Shown here piece by piece: positions 7,242 through 17,050 of a stretch of 39,751 bases of DNA (within the stretch, counting starts at the first letter, position 1; every line of letters begins with the position of its first letter). Position numbers and translations under genes: made by a program. Below the pieces are notes generated by a model. The model worked only from the letters and a program-made list of their open reading frames with translations. It was not told the origin of the DNA and did no database searches. Origin of the DNA: Planctomycetota bacterium (lineage in GTDB: Bacteria > Planctomycetota > Phycisphaerae > WQYP01); assembly GCA_021805985.1 (NCBI GenBank), contig JAJZDN010000036.1, positions 1-39,751 of the forward strand. The letters run 5' to 3'.

Positions 7242-9479
7242 GTGAGTCCATTATCGCCCATTGCTGTCTTGCCTTTTGTTACGCCGTGGCTGTTTGCCGC
7301 GGGGGCGGCGGCGGTGTCGATACCGATTGTGATTCATTTGTTGAATCGGCGGCGGTTTCGGATTCGGGCTTGGGCGGCGATGGAATTTCTTCTGGCAGCC
7401 CATCGACGCAATGTCCGGAAACTTAAATTACAGCGCTGGCTTTTACTGTTATTGCGCTGTCTGGCATTGCTGCTGCTGGCGGCGGGAATCGCGCAGTTTC
7501 TTCCGCCCGGATCGGTGCTTGGCGCGATTCTTGGCCAAGCTGATCGGCTGACTCTGGTAGTCTGGGATAATGCCTACACCACGCAATATCGGCCGGCGGG
7601 GCAAAAAACCGTTTTCACCCGTGCTCGGTCCCTTCTGACGCATTGGCTTAACCGATCCAATGCCCAGGGGCGCGTGGCCGTTATCAGTGGTTCCACAAAT
7701 CCCCATGGCCTGTTGAATACACCCGCTGCGGATCTTGCTACCGTCAGTCACCTGGTGGCCGGCCAAAAACCGACGGACGCTGCCGTTGATCTCGCGGCGG
7801 GACTGAAACGCGCCTTGACGGTCTTACAGAAACAGAAAAAGCGGACCAACCGCAAACGCCTCTGGCTGATTACCGATGATGCCCAAGCCGCCTTCGCTCC
7901 ACAGGCCATGACCGGTACCGCAGCGGGTACGGGCACTGCCCAGCGGCTCAAAACATTAATCTCTGAGATTCGTAAAACCGGAACAAGCGTGCGCGTCTTT
8001 GATGTCGGCGATCCGCACGCGGGCAACATGGCCATTACGCAACTGAAACTCGCCCGCCATTTTGCCCTTATTAACCGGCCCTTGCGTGTTCGCGTAAGCG
8101 TCTGCAACGCCACTGCCACCCCCCAGGCGCAGGTCAAGGTGCGACTTTTTTTGGATCAGGTGGCGGCCGGTTCCGTCACGCTGCCGCAAATAAACCCCGG
8201 ATCTCAAGTAACCGTTGATGCCACGTTGGGGGCAGACATTACAGTCGCCGGCATGCACACCATTACCGCTAAACTCCCCGCAGACGGATTGTTAATCGAC
8301 AATACCCGCCGATTGGTCGTCCACGCCCATCGGCGAATGCGGCTGTTGCTGGTGGATGGTGCACCAGGCGATCCCATGGCCGGCCGCCTGGCCAGTACCG
8401 CATGGTTAGCAACAGCTTTGGCTCCTTTATCGCATGGCAATACCTTTGATCCGCACGTGATCAGCGCCATTGAGCTTTCCGCACAGTCTCTGCGGCATTA
8501 TGCGGCGGTCATTTTCAGTGATACATCAGCGCCGGGGCCACACATGGTCGAGCGTTTACGCGCGTTTGTGAACGCCGGCGGACTGCTGCTGATATTTCCC
8601 GGGCCGCAAGTCTCAGGCCATACCTGGAGTGCTGCGCTGAAAACCGATCGCAGCGGATTGCTGCCCGCGGTGATGGGCCGAATCACGGTACCGGCAAAAG
8701 CCCTGCATTTTAATTTTGGTGCACCCGGAAATGCCATCACCGGGCCATTTCTGGCAGCGCGGCAAAGCGGCATCCACACTGGCATAAGTTCAGTGGTTAT
8801 AACGCATTATCTGAATTTGCGGGTCATCAATCCTGAGTTATCCCAAACGCTCCTTACCTTCAGCAACGGACAACCTGCGTTAATGTGCCGCCGGGTGGGG
8901 CGCGGAGAGGTTATGGCGGCGGCATTTACCTGTGACACCCGCTGGACCGACTTTCCGGCCCAGCCATCCTTTTTGCCCTTCGTCTATCAGGTCATGTATT
9001 TCGGCATTCCGGATCGCAGTGCCCGCTGGAATTTGCAGGTAGGTGGGCACTTTACTCTGGCCGCGGGAAAAGCGGATATCTGGCGTGGCCCGAACGGAAA
9101 AGCCTTCGCCCTGCGGGATCAGCAAGTCGATGCACGGATTGTCGCAAACAGTCCGCGGCTTTGGCTTGCCGGCTTGTATCGCAACAGCATGCGCACGAGA
9201 CTTGTGGCAGTGAATGTGGATCCGGTAGATGCAGACATCCAACATCTTCCCGCGTCCCGCATTGCCGCGATACTTGGCCTGCCCGTCGCCGATGTTATCA
9301 GTGCGCCGCAGGCCTTGGCACACCAGCACACGCATCAGGCCTCCATCGGTGGCAATGCCGGGCAGCGATTATTGCTTCTGGCCTTATTGGTATTGCTGGC
9401 GGAAACCCTGTTGGCACGGGCATTTTCGCGCTATGATCACAAGCCGGACAGGGCCGCAAAGGCGGAGAGCAAAAAATGA
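7242..9479 (+). CDS. BatA-like membrane protein with degenerate VWA and amidotransferase-like domain
   Basis: A 745-residue protein starting at a GTG with GGAG five bases upstream. The N-terminus is BatA-like: a helix at about 15-33, HLLNRRRFRIRAWAAMEFL, then a second helix near 65-83. A VWA-like region (about 105-255) opens VVWDNAYT, so the metal-site pattern DxSxS is not kept. Beta-rich sequence follows. An amidotransferase-like fold around 365-475 includes RLLLVDGAPGDP and GGLLLIFPGP, with no obvious catalytic Cys. A last helix sits at 710-735. Most of the chain is probably periplasmic. The stop overlaps the next start by four bases (ATGA), giving translational coupling. Probable envelope scaffold working with MoxR; activity unknown. 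Confidence 0.85.
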   Translation: MSPLSPIAVLPFVTPWLFAAGAAAVSIPIVIHLLNRRRFRIRAWAAMEFLLAAHRRNVRKLKLQRWLLLLLRCLALLLLAAGIAQFLPPGSVLGAILGQADRLTLVVWDNAYTTQYRPAGQKTVFTRARSLLTHWLNRSNAQGRVAVISGSTNPHGLLNTPAADLATVSHLVAGQKPTDAAVDLAAGLKRALTVLQKQKKRTNRKRLWLITDDAQAAFAPQAMTGTAAGTGTAQRLKTLISEIRKTGTSVRVFDVGDPHAGNMAITQLKLARHFALINRPLRVRVSVCNATATPQAQVKVRLFLDQVAAGSVTLPQINPGSQVTVDATLGADITVAGMHTITAKLPADGLLIDNTRRLVVHAHRRMRLLLVDGAPGDPMAGRLASTAWLATALAPLSHGNTFDPHVISAIELSAQSLRHYAAVIFSDTSAPGPHMVERLRAFVNAGGLLLIFPGPQVSGHTWSAALKTDRSGLLPAVMGRITVPAKALHFNFGAPGNAITGPFLAARQSGIHTGISSVVITHYLNLRVINPELSQTLLTFSNGQPALMCRRVGRGEVMAAAFTCDTRWTDFPAQPSFLPFVYQVMYFGIPDRSARWNLQVGGHFTLAAGKADIWRGPNGKAFALRDQQVDARIVANSPRLWLAGLYRNSMRTRLVAVNVDPVDADIQHLPASRIAAILGLPVADVISAPQALAHQHTHQASIGGNAGQRLLLLALLVLLAETLLARAFSRYDHKPDRAAKAESKK

Positions 9480-11872
9480 TGGTCGATAAGGTGTTTCACG
9501 GAAATATACCGCTAGCGGCAATCAGCAGCGGTCGCTGGGCCTTAGGCACGGGACACCCGTGGCTGATGGTGCTGCTGATGGCGGCGGCTGCCGTGGTGGG
9601 TTGGTGGAGTTATCGGCATCAGACGGCGACGCCCCGCTTAAAACTCGCTATGGCGCTTATTCGTGCGGCTATTCTGGTGGTCGTTGTACTGTTGCTGGCC
9701 AAGCCGGTGTTTGTCATGATCCATACGCTGCGGCGCCCCGCGGTCGTGGCGATTTGGGTGGATAGCTCCCGCTCTATGTCGCTGCGGGATGCGTATACAA
9801 GTCCGGCTAAAATCAAACTCATTGATCAGGTGCGGCAAGCCCTGGCGGTAGCGGATTCAAAAACAAAACGTCCCACACGTTTTAATCTCGCGTGCTTTAG
9901 TCTTAATCAAGCGGCCAAAACATGGCTTGCCGCCCTGGCTAAAAATCAGCGCGTCGCCCTGTTTACCGGCGGTGCGCATGCCCACCTGCTGGGAATGGCG
10001 GATTCGCCCGCGCAGTTAGCGCCGCTGCTGCAACGGCTGGCAGCCATAAAGCCGCACGCCGACGCCACGGATGTCCCTGGCGTCGTGGCGGGAATATTTA
10101 ATGACCTGCAAGGCCGCCCAGTCAGTGCGGTTCTGGTGTACACCGACGGGCGCAGCACCCAACCGGCATCCGTCAGCATGGTTCATCATCTGGCCAAAGT
10201 CGGCGCGACACCCATCCTGGCTATCCCCCTTGGGCAGGTTCAATCGCCCTTTAATTTAGAAATAGCCCGGGCCCAGGTCGCTCGCCATGCCTTTGTGCAG
10301 GATCCCGTTGCGGTAACCGCCAAGATTCACATAACCGGGGCCACAGCGGTGCAAACCGCAACGATCCGTTTATTCCAGGAAACCAAAAACCAGCGCCGCG
10401 GCAAGCCCTTGGCCGTGCGTCGCATCACTATCCATCCCGGTAGCTCACAGCAAACTGTCAGCCTGATGTTTCACCCTGCACAACCGGGCAACTACCATCT
10501 GGTGTTAATGGCCGACGCGCTACCCCATGAATTAACGCACCGCGGCAATACGTCCCGCGGTGTCTGGACCCGTGTGGTGCAAGCCAAGGTGCGAATTTTA
10601 TATGTGGAAGGCTATCCCCGTTGGGAATATCGCTATCTGAAAAATGATCTGATGCGGGAAAAAACCACGTTGCTAAGTTGTCTGCTGTTATCGGCGGACA
10701 ATCGTTTTGCGCAGGAAGGCAACATTCCCATCAACCGCTTTCCCGATACGCAGGCCGAGATGAACCGCTATGACGTGCTGGTGCTGGGGGATGTGAATCC
10801 GGATTATTTTTCCGCCGCGCAGGAAAAAATCATTCTCCGTTTTGTCGGGCGCTACGGCGGCGGTATGGGCATGATTGCCGGGCCGGATTACGCTCCAGAT
10901 GCGTATAGCCATACCGCGCTTGCGCCCCTGCTGCCGATTATCGCCGGCAATTCGAATAATCCCATGCTCGCGCCGCCCCCCAGTGAACCCTTTGAGCTGC
11001 ATCTCACCGCTCTGGGCCGACAGAGCATGTTGTTTCACTTTTTTGGCAGCATGAAAAAAAATCTCCGGCAGGTCGCCAATTTGCCGCCGCTGTACTGGTT
11101 TGAGCCGGTCGCGGGCTTGCAACCTAGCGCCACGGTTCTGGCAGATTTACCCAGTCACCGCATCGACGGTCGCCCCGCACCTTTGCTGGTCTTCGGGCGC
11201 TATGGTGCCGGCCGCACAATGTTCTCCGCCATTGACGATACCTGGCGCTGGCGCTATTACCACGGGGCACCGCTGTATAAAAGCTACTGGCTGGAGATGA
11301 TGCGTGAATTGGCCCGCCAGCGCGTGTTCGGCGGGTCGCACGCCCTGGTGTTGCGCACCGAAGCCCGGCGCGTGCAGGTGGGACAAAGCAATCGTATTTT
11401 TCTCTCCGTGCGTGATCCGGAATTAACCAGCCAGATGCCCGCCTCCGTCCCCATTGTCATGACGTCCCCCAATGGACGCCAGACGGTCACACTTTCTGCC
11501 GCAAGTGCGGGCCATCGGCAATATGAAGGTGAGGTTACGCCTTGGGTTGTGGGGCATTACACGCTGGCGGCCAAACCGGGGGTTTTGCCTGGAACGGTTA
11601 AGCCGGTGGAAATGGATGTCGCAGCTTCCATGCGGGAATTTTCCAACCTTACCGCCGATCCTGCCGCTTTAACGCGGCTGGTTGCCGGTACCGGCGGCGC
11701 GGTGATCTTGCCGACAAATCAAAGCGCTTTGGCGCAATTAATTCCTGATCGCAGCGTCGAAGCGGTCATCCGGCAATCGCGGCAAATCTGGAATAAACCC
11801 TGGGCGTTGGCGCTGCTTATCGGATTGTTGACGGTAGAATGGTTATTAAGAAAGCGTGCAGGGTTAATCTGA
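9476..11872 (+). CDS. membrane VWA / glutamine amidotransferase-like protein
   Basis: A 798-residue partner of the preceding gene, starting within its stop codon. Two helices lie near 25-45 and 56-80. A VWA domain follows with an intact MIDAS, DSSRS, at about 98-102, and VLVYTDG at roughly 219-225. Beta-sandwich sequence comes next. An amidotransferase-like domain from about 372 includes VRILYVEGYPRWEYRYLKND, and GGGMGMIAGP near 460-470. A final helix (about 772-790) ends in KRAGLI. The same architecture occurs widely in Planctomycetota next to MoxR genes. It differs from its upstream neighbour in keeping the metal-binding residues, so only this one is expected to bind a VWA ligand in the classical way. 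Function is inferred from context. Confidence 0.85.
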   Translation: MMVDKVFHGNIPLAAISSGRWALGTGHPWLMVLLMAAAAVVGWWSYRHQTATPRLKLAMALIRAAILVVVVLLLAKPVFVMIHTLRRPAVVAIWVDSSRSMSLRDAYTSPAKIKLIDQVRQALAVADSKTKRPTRFNLACFSLNQAAKTWLAALAKNQRVALFTGGAHAHLLGMADSPAQLAPLLQRLAAIKPHADATDVPGVVAGIFNDLQGRPVSAVLVYTDGRSTQPASVSMVHHLAKVGATPILAIPLGQVQSPFNLEIARAQVARHAFVQDPVAVTAKIHITGATAVQTATIRLFQETKNQRRGKPLAVRRITIHPGSSQQTVSLMFHPAQPGNYHLVLMADALPHELTHRGNTSRGVWTRVVQAKVRILYVEGYPRWEYRYLKNDLMREKTTLLSCLLLSADNRFAQEGNIPINRFPDTQAEMNRYDVLVLGDVNPDYFSAAQEKIILRFVGRYGGGMGMIAGPDYAPDAYSHTALAPLLPIIAGNSNNPMLAPPPSEPFELHLTALGRQSMLFHFFGSMKKNLRQVANLPPLYWFEPVAGLQPSATVLADLPSHRIDGRPAPLLVFGRYGAGRTMFSAIDDTWRWRYYHGAPLYKSYWLEMMRELARQRVFGGSHALVLRTEARRVQVGQSNRIFLSVRDPELTSQMPASVPIVMTSPNGRQTVTLSAASAGHRQYEGEVTPWVVGHYTLAAKPGVLPGTVKPVEMDVAASMREFSNLTADPAALTRLVAGTGGAVILPTNQSALAQLIPDRSVEAVIRQSRQIWNKPWALALLIGLLTVEWLLRKRAGLI

Positions 11873-11909
11873 ACGCCCGCTTGCTTGGCCTCACGGAGAA
11901 TCCTGAACC

Positions 11910-14900
11910 ATGGAGAATTCCCCCGCAGCTCCAGCTCTCTTGCAGCGCATCGGTCAACTGCGCAGAACGCTGCGCGGTGCTCTGGTGCTCCATGGCGTGG
12001 CCCTGGTGCTTTCCGCGTTGCTGTGGGCCGCGCTGATTTTGGCCTTGGGAGATTACTATTTTCACTTCCCCGGTATCCTGCGCCTGATTCTGCTTCTGGC
12101 AGTGCTGGGAGGCACGGCCGTACTGCTTTGGCGGGATATCATTGCCCGATTATTACGGCCCATTCCGGATCAGTTTCTCGCCGGCGTGCTCCAAAAGGCT
12201 GCCGCCCTGCAACATGAACAATTACAGTCCGCCGTGGAATTCATGGAGAACCGTACGGACCGCCTCAACGTGCTGGCGGCCAAAGCCATTCTGGAGGCCG
12301 ACCAAACAGCGCAAGGCGTACAGGTAAAAACCGCATTGTCCTGGCGGCCAGTATTGAAGTTGTGGGCCAGTGTAGGTCTGGCCGTTATCGTGACAGCATG
12401 TATCATTGGATTAAATCCGGGCAATGCCGCACTTTCCATGTTGCGCTGGACCGGGCCGTTGGCCCACCATCCATGGCCGTTACACCAGCGGGTGGAATTG
12501 GTCTGGGATTCCGCCCAGCACCAGCCGCCGAAAATTTGGCCTCAGGGACAGGCACTGGCGGTGCGGGCGGTGGTAAAAAAAGGGTTCAGTCCGGATTTAC
12601 GTGTGTGGCTGCAGGTGCGCTCGGGCCACGCGTCCGCTGCGTCGCAACTGATGACCTGGCAGGGCGCGGCACATGGGCATTTGTATGAAAAAGTTCTCCT
12701 GCCGCAGGGGAAAACGCTCCAGGTTCGTCCGGTTGCTGGTGATGATCATCAGGAGCCGTGGCAAACTATTCATTTAATGCGGCGTCCCCGGATTATCGCA
12801 ATGACCGCCCGTATCGCCCCGCCCCATTATGCCAAAAAGGCCCCGACCTTTGACGTCAATGTGCTTGATCACCAAATCCGGGTGATTCGCGGGTCTCTAA
12901 TCACCCTGACCATCACCGCGGATCAGACCTTGCAATCCGGGGCACGGACCGCGGCTTATGCGCTGGTTAATGCCGTCAGTAAAGTACCCATTGCTCTGGC
13001 GGCACACGTGATCCGTCGTAAGGCCGATACGTTGACCATTGGCTGGCTGGCGGAAAAATCCGTTTCCGGCCGCCTGCAGGTCATCAGCCATTCCGGCTTG
13101 GCCAATCGCCGGGGTGGAGCGATCCAGTTAACCGTCATTCCGGATGCTTTGCCCACCGTGGTTATTGCGCATCCCCAACATTCCGTGGAACTCACCCCCG
13201 ACGGGTCATTCCACTTGACCGTCCAAGGCAGCGATGATCTGGGGCTGACCGATCTGTTTTTAAGCGGGACAGTCAGCGATATCAAGGGCCGCACCACGCC
13301 CGCATTCCGTACGCCGCTGGCGTGGCAAACCCTGCTTTATGATGCACAAACCCGTTTACAGCAGGGCAGCAGCACCTTGCGCTGGTCCCCGGAGAAACTA
13401 CATCTGGTCCCGGGTGATACCGTGGAACTCACGGCTTTAGCCGGTGATAATTATCAACGGGTATTACCCAGCGGAGTCATCAAACGCCATCCGCTGGTAA
13501 AATCTGCGAGTTTGCTGGTAATGATCCGAGCGCGGCAGCAAATCGCCGCGGAAATAACCACGGACCTGCAAAGCGTCCGTCGCGCCATTAAGGCTCTGCT
13601 TGTCCGGCAGCAAAATACTGCCGCGCAAAGCGCCGCCATTGCACAGTCAGTTCGCAATTCCGGTAAAGCCACGGCGCAGCAGGAAACCGCGTTATCTAAT
13701 CTAGCCACGCAGCAGGCCGATCAGGCCGCCCGGGCCGATCAAATCACCCGCACGCTGGGGCATATCAACCGTATCGCACGGCGCAATAAACTTGATCAAT
13801 CTACCGCGGGAAAATTAGCTCTTCTGGCCGCATCCAAAATGGGGCAGGTGGGGCATATCGACATGCCCACGGCGGCGGCGCGTTTAACGCGTGGCGATAC
13901 GCTGGCGAGACAAAATGCCGGGGCCAAAGCGGCTCAACAACTTGCCCACGCACATGCCGCGCAAAATCAAGCCATGCGCACGATGCGTAACCTGCTTAAC
14001 CAATTGGGTGCACAAGGCGAATTTGACGCTCTGCTGGCCCAAACTCGGAACATGCTGCACCATCAGCAATTACTGCAGAATCAACTAAAGGCTCTGGCTG
14101 GCAAAACCATCGGCATGAATATGAATCAACTCCCGCCCGCATTGCAAAAGGCGTTGCAGCACCTGGCTGAGAAGCAAAATGCTTTGGCGGGTAAGGCCGC
14201 CAAACTTGCCGATAAACTTCAGCAGGCGGCGCAGGCTTTGCAAAAAAGCAATCCCGCTTTGGCCGCGGCCCTTGCAAGTGCCGCTAAAATTGCACAACAC
14301 CAGGCTGTCAGTTCGGCTATGCAACTGGCCGCCGGTGCCATAAATAAAAATCAAATGCAGTCGGGTTCAGCCGGCCAGGCCCACGCCCACAAGGCGTTAA
14401 GCGATATGCTCAAAGCGCTCAATAGCGCGCGGAGTAAATCGCTGCGGCAGCTTGCTAAGCAACTGCGCGATCTGATCAAAATTGTGGCCCAGTTAATTAT
14501 TCGGCAAAAAGCATTAATTGCCGTAACCCCCCACGCCGGGATTAAAGCATCGGAAACCGCTCTGGCCGCCAGCGCTAATCGGGAAAGCCGTTTGCAACTC
14601 GATACCTTGGCGATCTGTGGGCGGGCCGATCAGGTGGATCAATCCGGGCACCTTGGCGAGGACCTACGGGCCGCTGGCGGAAATATGGGACAGGCCACGG
14701 GATCCTTGCTGCGCGACCATCAACCCCACGCGCTGGGGCATGAAAATAGCGCGTTGCATCATTTGCAACGAGCGCTGGCATTGCTGCAAAAGCAGCTCAA
14801 GAAAGTCCAGAAAAAACAGCGGCAGAATCAGATCGCCAGTTTGAAAAAGCAGTATCAGTTGCTGCTCAAGGCCCAGGAATCATTACTCAATCAAAGCCGC

Positions 14901-15452
14901 ATGCTGCGGGAAGCACGCGTGGCGCAGGGAATATTGACTCGGCCCCAGCAGTTGCAGGCGATCGGCATTGCCCGCGCCCAGCAGTTGCTGATGGCCGAAC
15001 TCGCGGCGTTAGGCCAGGTGGAATCCGGCCCGGCTCCCCTGTTGGCGTGGCTCAACGGTAAGATCATCGACGATATGCGCATGGCAGCCAACGTCTTGGC
15101 TGGTGCTACCGCCAATCAAGGGGTGCTGGATGAACAAACTTCAGCGATCGCGAAAATTAAAGATATTATCCAAGCTCTCAAACAGCAGCAGAATCCGAAA
15201 AAGGGCGGTGGCAGCGGCGGGGGGGGAGGTGGCGGCAAGCAGCAACTCATGCCGCCAGCGGCTCAGCTAAGATTGCTCAAACTTCTGCAATTGCAGGTGA
15301 ATGCCGATTCGTCGTATCTCAACAATCAATTACAGCACGCCGGCAACCCTGCACAAAAAAAAGGCGTACGCGATCTTGTGCGCCACCTCGGCGGCATGCA
15401 GGGCGACATTGCCACGCAGGCCCAGCGCGTTGTGCAGTCTATGAAAAAATGA
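11910..15452 (+). CDS. DUF4175-like giant coiled-coil membrane protein
   Basis: A 1180-residue protein starting at an ATG with GGAG some ten bases upstream, 37 bases after the VWA gene. Two helices near 24-48 and 52-75 and a third near 148-168 anchor it. A beta-rich periplasmic region (about 185-545) follows, with an Ig-like pattern such as PPHYAKKAP. From about 550 onward it is almost entirely Gln/Ala/Leu-rich helix of coiled-coil type. A Gly-rich linker (KGGGSGGGGGGGK) interrupts this near 1095-1107, and helix resumes to the end. The architecture matches DUF4175-type proteins found in MoxR/VWA operons. A paralogue of similar layout lies at 32797-36180. Role unknown, probably structural in the envelope. 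Confidence 0.82.
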   Translation: MENSPAAPALLQRIGQLRRTLRGALVLHGVALVLSALLWAALILALGDYYFHFPGILRLILLLAVLGGTAVLLWRDIIARLLRPIPDQFLAGVLQKAAALQHEQLQSAVEFMENRTDRLNVLAAKAILEADQTAQGVQVKTALSWRPVLKLWASVGLAVIVTACIIGLNPGNAALSMLRWTGPLAHHPWPLHQRVELVWDSAQHQPPKIWPQGQALAVRAVVKKGFSPDLRVWLQVRSGHASAASQLMTWQGAAHGHLYEKVLLPQGKTLQVRPVAGDDHQEPWQTIHLMRRPRIIAMTARIAPPHYAKKAPTFDVNVLDHQIRVIRGSLITLTITADQTLQSGARTAAYALVNAVSKVPIALAAHVIRRKADTLTIGWLAEKSVSGRLQVISHSGLANRRGGAIQLTVIPDALPTVVIAHPQHSVELTPDGSFHLTVQGSDDLGLTDLFLSGTVSDIKGRTTPAFRTPLAWQTLLYDAQTRLQQGSSTLRWSPEKLHLVPGDTVELTALAGDNYQRVLPSGVIKRHPLVKSASLLVMIRARQQIAAEITTDLQSVRRAIKALLVRQQNTAAQSAAIAQSVRNSGKATAQQETALSNLATQQADQAARADQITRTLGHINRIARRNKLDQSTAGKLALLAASKMGQVGHIDMPTAAARLTRGDTLARQNAGAKAAQQLAHAHAAQNQAMRTMRNLLNQLGAQGEFDALLAQTRNMLHHQQLLQNQLKALAGKTIGMNMNQLPPALQKALQHLAEKQNALAGKAAKLADKLQQAAQALQKSNPALAAALASAAKIAQHQAVSSAMQLAAGAINKNQMQSGSAGQAHAHKALSDMLKALNSARSKSLRQLAKQLRDLIKIVAQLIIRQKALIAVTPHAGIKASETALAASANRESRLQLDTLAICGRADQVDQSGHLGEDLRAAGGNMGQATGSLLRDHQPHALGHENSALHHLQRALALLQKQLKKVQKKQRQNQIASLKKQYQLLLKAQESLLNQSRMLREARVAQGILTRPQQLQAIGIARAQQLLMAELAALGQVESGPAPLLAWLNGKIIDDMRMAANVLAGATANQGVLDEQTSAIAKIKDIIQALKQQQNPKKGGGSGGGGGGGKQQLMPPAAQLRLLKLLQLQVNADSSYLNNQLQHAGNPAQKKGVRDLVRHLGGMQGDIATQAQRVVQSMKK

Positions 15453-15501
15453 GGTTCTGTTCATGGGTGTCCCAATTAGCGTAATGGCCCGGCATTGTGG
15501 T

Positions 15502-15518
15502 GCAGGCTTCCAGCCTGC
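15502..15518. repeat. perfect hairpin downstream of the DUF4175 gene
   Basis: GCAGGCT-TCC-AGCCTGC, a seven-pair stem with a three-base loop, lies 50 bases after the stop of the preceding gene. No T-run follows on either strand, so it is not a standard intrinsic terminator; it may be part of a dispersed repeat or protect a 3' end. Confidence 0.6.
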
Positions 15519-15534
15519 CGATCCGCGCACGGCT

Positions 15535-15576
15535 ACAAAAATAACCGGCCCGCCGAACCCAATTCGGCGAGCCGGT
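15535..15576 (-). terminator. intrinsic terminator of the secreted-protein gene
   Basis: On the minus strand a GC-rich stem formed by ACCGGCTCGCCGAA and TTCGGCGGGCCGGT (15544-15576), with one small mismatch region and a short TTGGG loop, is followed by TTATTTTT (15535-15543). It lies 19 bases after the stop codon at 15596. The T-run is on the minus side only, so it acts for that strand. Confidence 0.85.
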
Positions 15577-15595
15577 CCCAGTAAGGAGTTGCTAG

Positions 15596-16072
15596 TTAAT
15601 GCCAGTCGCGGCGTTGTGCAAAATCTCTCCGGCCGTCCCGATCGCCACGGTACCAGGCATGATCATCACGATCCGGCCGCCGCCACGCATTCCAGCGATT
15701 CTGCCATACGATCCGTGGCCGGTAAATCGGATGATAAAAAACCGGGCGCGGTGCCTGATATACCATAGGCGGTGGGCAATACGCCGGCGGTGAATAATAT
15801 AGCGGCTGCGGAGGAGGGCATATCGCCGGTGCCGGAACGGGGGCATAAACCGGCGGATAGTTGACAGGTGGGGGCGTATAGTAAAGGGGCTGCGGTTGTA
15901 CAAACACCGGAACCGGTGCAAAAACGGGCAATGAAAATCCAAAAGCAATTCGCACACCCGCCTGCGCCGGCGCCGCTGCAGCAAGCATGGCCACAGTCGC
16001 GCCCGCCAGCAAGCCAAGTTTCAATCCCGCCGCTTTACCACCCAGACACCGAACTGAATTCTGCCAGAACAT
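15596..16072 (-). CDS. secreted Pro/Tyr-rich protein
   Basis: The ATG at 16072 is chosen for an AAGGAG seven bases upstream; the frame is open to 16198, but that part lacks a start signal. The 158-residue product begins with a signal peptide: a basic stretch near residues 9-18, a hydrophobic core (LGLLAGATVAMLAAAA) and a likely cleavage after AQA at about residue 38. The mature part is low-complexity, rich in Pro, Tyr, Val and Ala with repeats such as QPLYY and PPVYAPVPAPA. It ends in an Arg/Asp/Trp-rich tail (WNAWRRPDRDDHAWYRGDRDG). This suggests an exported, perhaps surface-associated, unstructured protein. It stands alone with its own terminator. Confidence 0.75.
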   Translation of the reverse strand: MFWQNSVRCLGGKAAGLKLGLLAGATVAMLAAAAPAQAGVRIAFGFSLPVFAPVPVFVQPQPLYYTPPPVNYPPVYAPVPAPAICPPPQPLYYSPPAYCPPPMVYQAPRPVFYHPIYRPRIVWQNRWNAWRRPDRDDHAWYRGDRDGRRDFAQRRDWH

Positions 16073-16504
16073 AACTATCTCCTTAAGTACATCCGGCCCA
16101 AACGAGTTCTCCGCAGCACACGCCACAGGTTCATCAACCCGTCTGACCAGCCAAACGAACCAAAATGTAAATAGTTTCAACATGTATAATATTTTCATAT
16201 CAATATTATATTATTCGTATAAACGAAGATAATATCTAATATTTTAATAAAAATGGCATATCGCGCATAACGCACCGGCCTCACCAGAAATAAAGGTGTC
16301 AGGTACCTTTTTTTCCATGCGTTGTGTAACTTTTTACCGTAGTCGATCAACATATCGCGGTTTTTACGAAGGATCCCACGCTGCTGAAATGACACGTGTC
16401 TCCGTGGCGGACTTTTTCGGGGCAGCTTCCCGGCACCCGGGCGTGCGGTAGCAGCTGCCTTTTGCTCGATGTGTAACCCCATTTTTCATTATTATATAGA
16501 GGGC
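16073..16504. other. gene-free stretch with AT-rich promoter-like tract
   Basis: No gene is supported here. 16176-16250 is strongly AT-rich and includes the imperfect inverted repeat ATTATTCGT...ACGAAGATAAT around 16210-16235; it lies upstream of the minus-strand secreted-protein gene and probably holds its promoter, although no clear -35/-10 pair stands out. At 16294-16312 is AAAGGTGTCAGGTACCTTT, whose ends are complementary, followed on the + strand by a T-run. The rest is unassigned. Confidence 0.5.
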
Positions 16505-17050
16505 AAGGGGCCAAGATGTCCAAGTTCCGTGTCGTTTGCGTGGCAAGGTGTCCAAGTTGGACATGTAGAGGAAGTAGCTGATTTTAGAGGGTTTGGTCGA
16601 AGGTGGCCAAGATGTCCAAGATGTTTTGAGTTTTACCGAGAAATCGCAATCGCGGCGATTACTCGTACGGGAATCTGATACCCTGATTTCTTGCTGTGAC
16701 AGGGTAGGGGGCGATTATTTTCCATTCGATCTAACGGGGTTTAACCGCGGATTGCGCAGATTACGCGGATAGGCTTCTGGGACGGGGGGCGCTCGTCGCC
16801 GGACGACGATGCTAAACGGGGGAGGGGTGAGGACGTTTGTGTGCCGCGGGTTTCGCGTTGGTTTCCGTGCCAGCCGGATTGCTTGGGTGCGGATTTGTCG
16901 GGCGAAGGGGGGATAAGCCGTAGCGCGTGCTGTTTCTGGATTCCGGCTACTGGGATCGGGCGTATTATTTACTTTTCAAACAGCGTGGCGCTGCAATGAT
17001 CAATATTATCAGGGCCGCGGGGCTTCACTGATCAATGAGCAATGGGCGAT
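16505..17050 (+). repeat. left arm of a diverged inverted repeat pair
   Basis: This stretch matches, in the same block order, the reverse complement of 20235-20636. The clearest part is 16545-16660, which aligns over about 115 bases with few differences. Later shared landmarks are CGCCGGACGACGATGCTAAA (copy: a close variant), GTGTGCCGCGGG, TATTTACTTTTCAAAC and CACTGATCAATGAGCAATGG. Between landmarks the spacing differs by insertions, including a CCGCGGATT...ACGCGGAT repeat at 16745-16770. A perfect palindrome TGTCCAA-G-TTGGACA is at 16549-16563. No intact gene is seen in it. Confidence 0.8.

Noticed and set aside
16294-16318. AAAGGTGTCAGGTACCTTT followed by a T-run as a terminator
   Set aside because: The stem is short and AT-rich and no + strand gene precedes it; it may be a fragment of a dispersed element.
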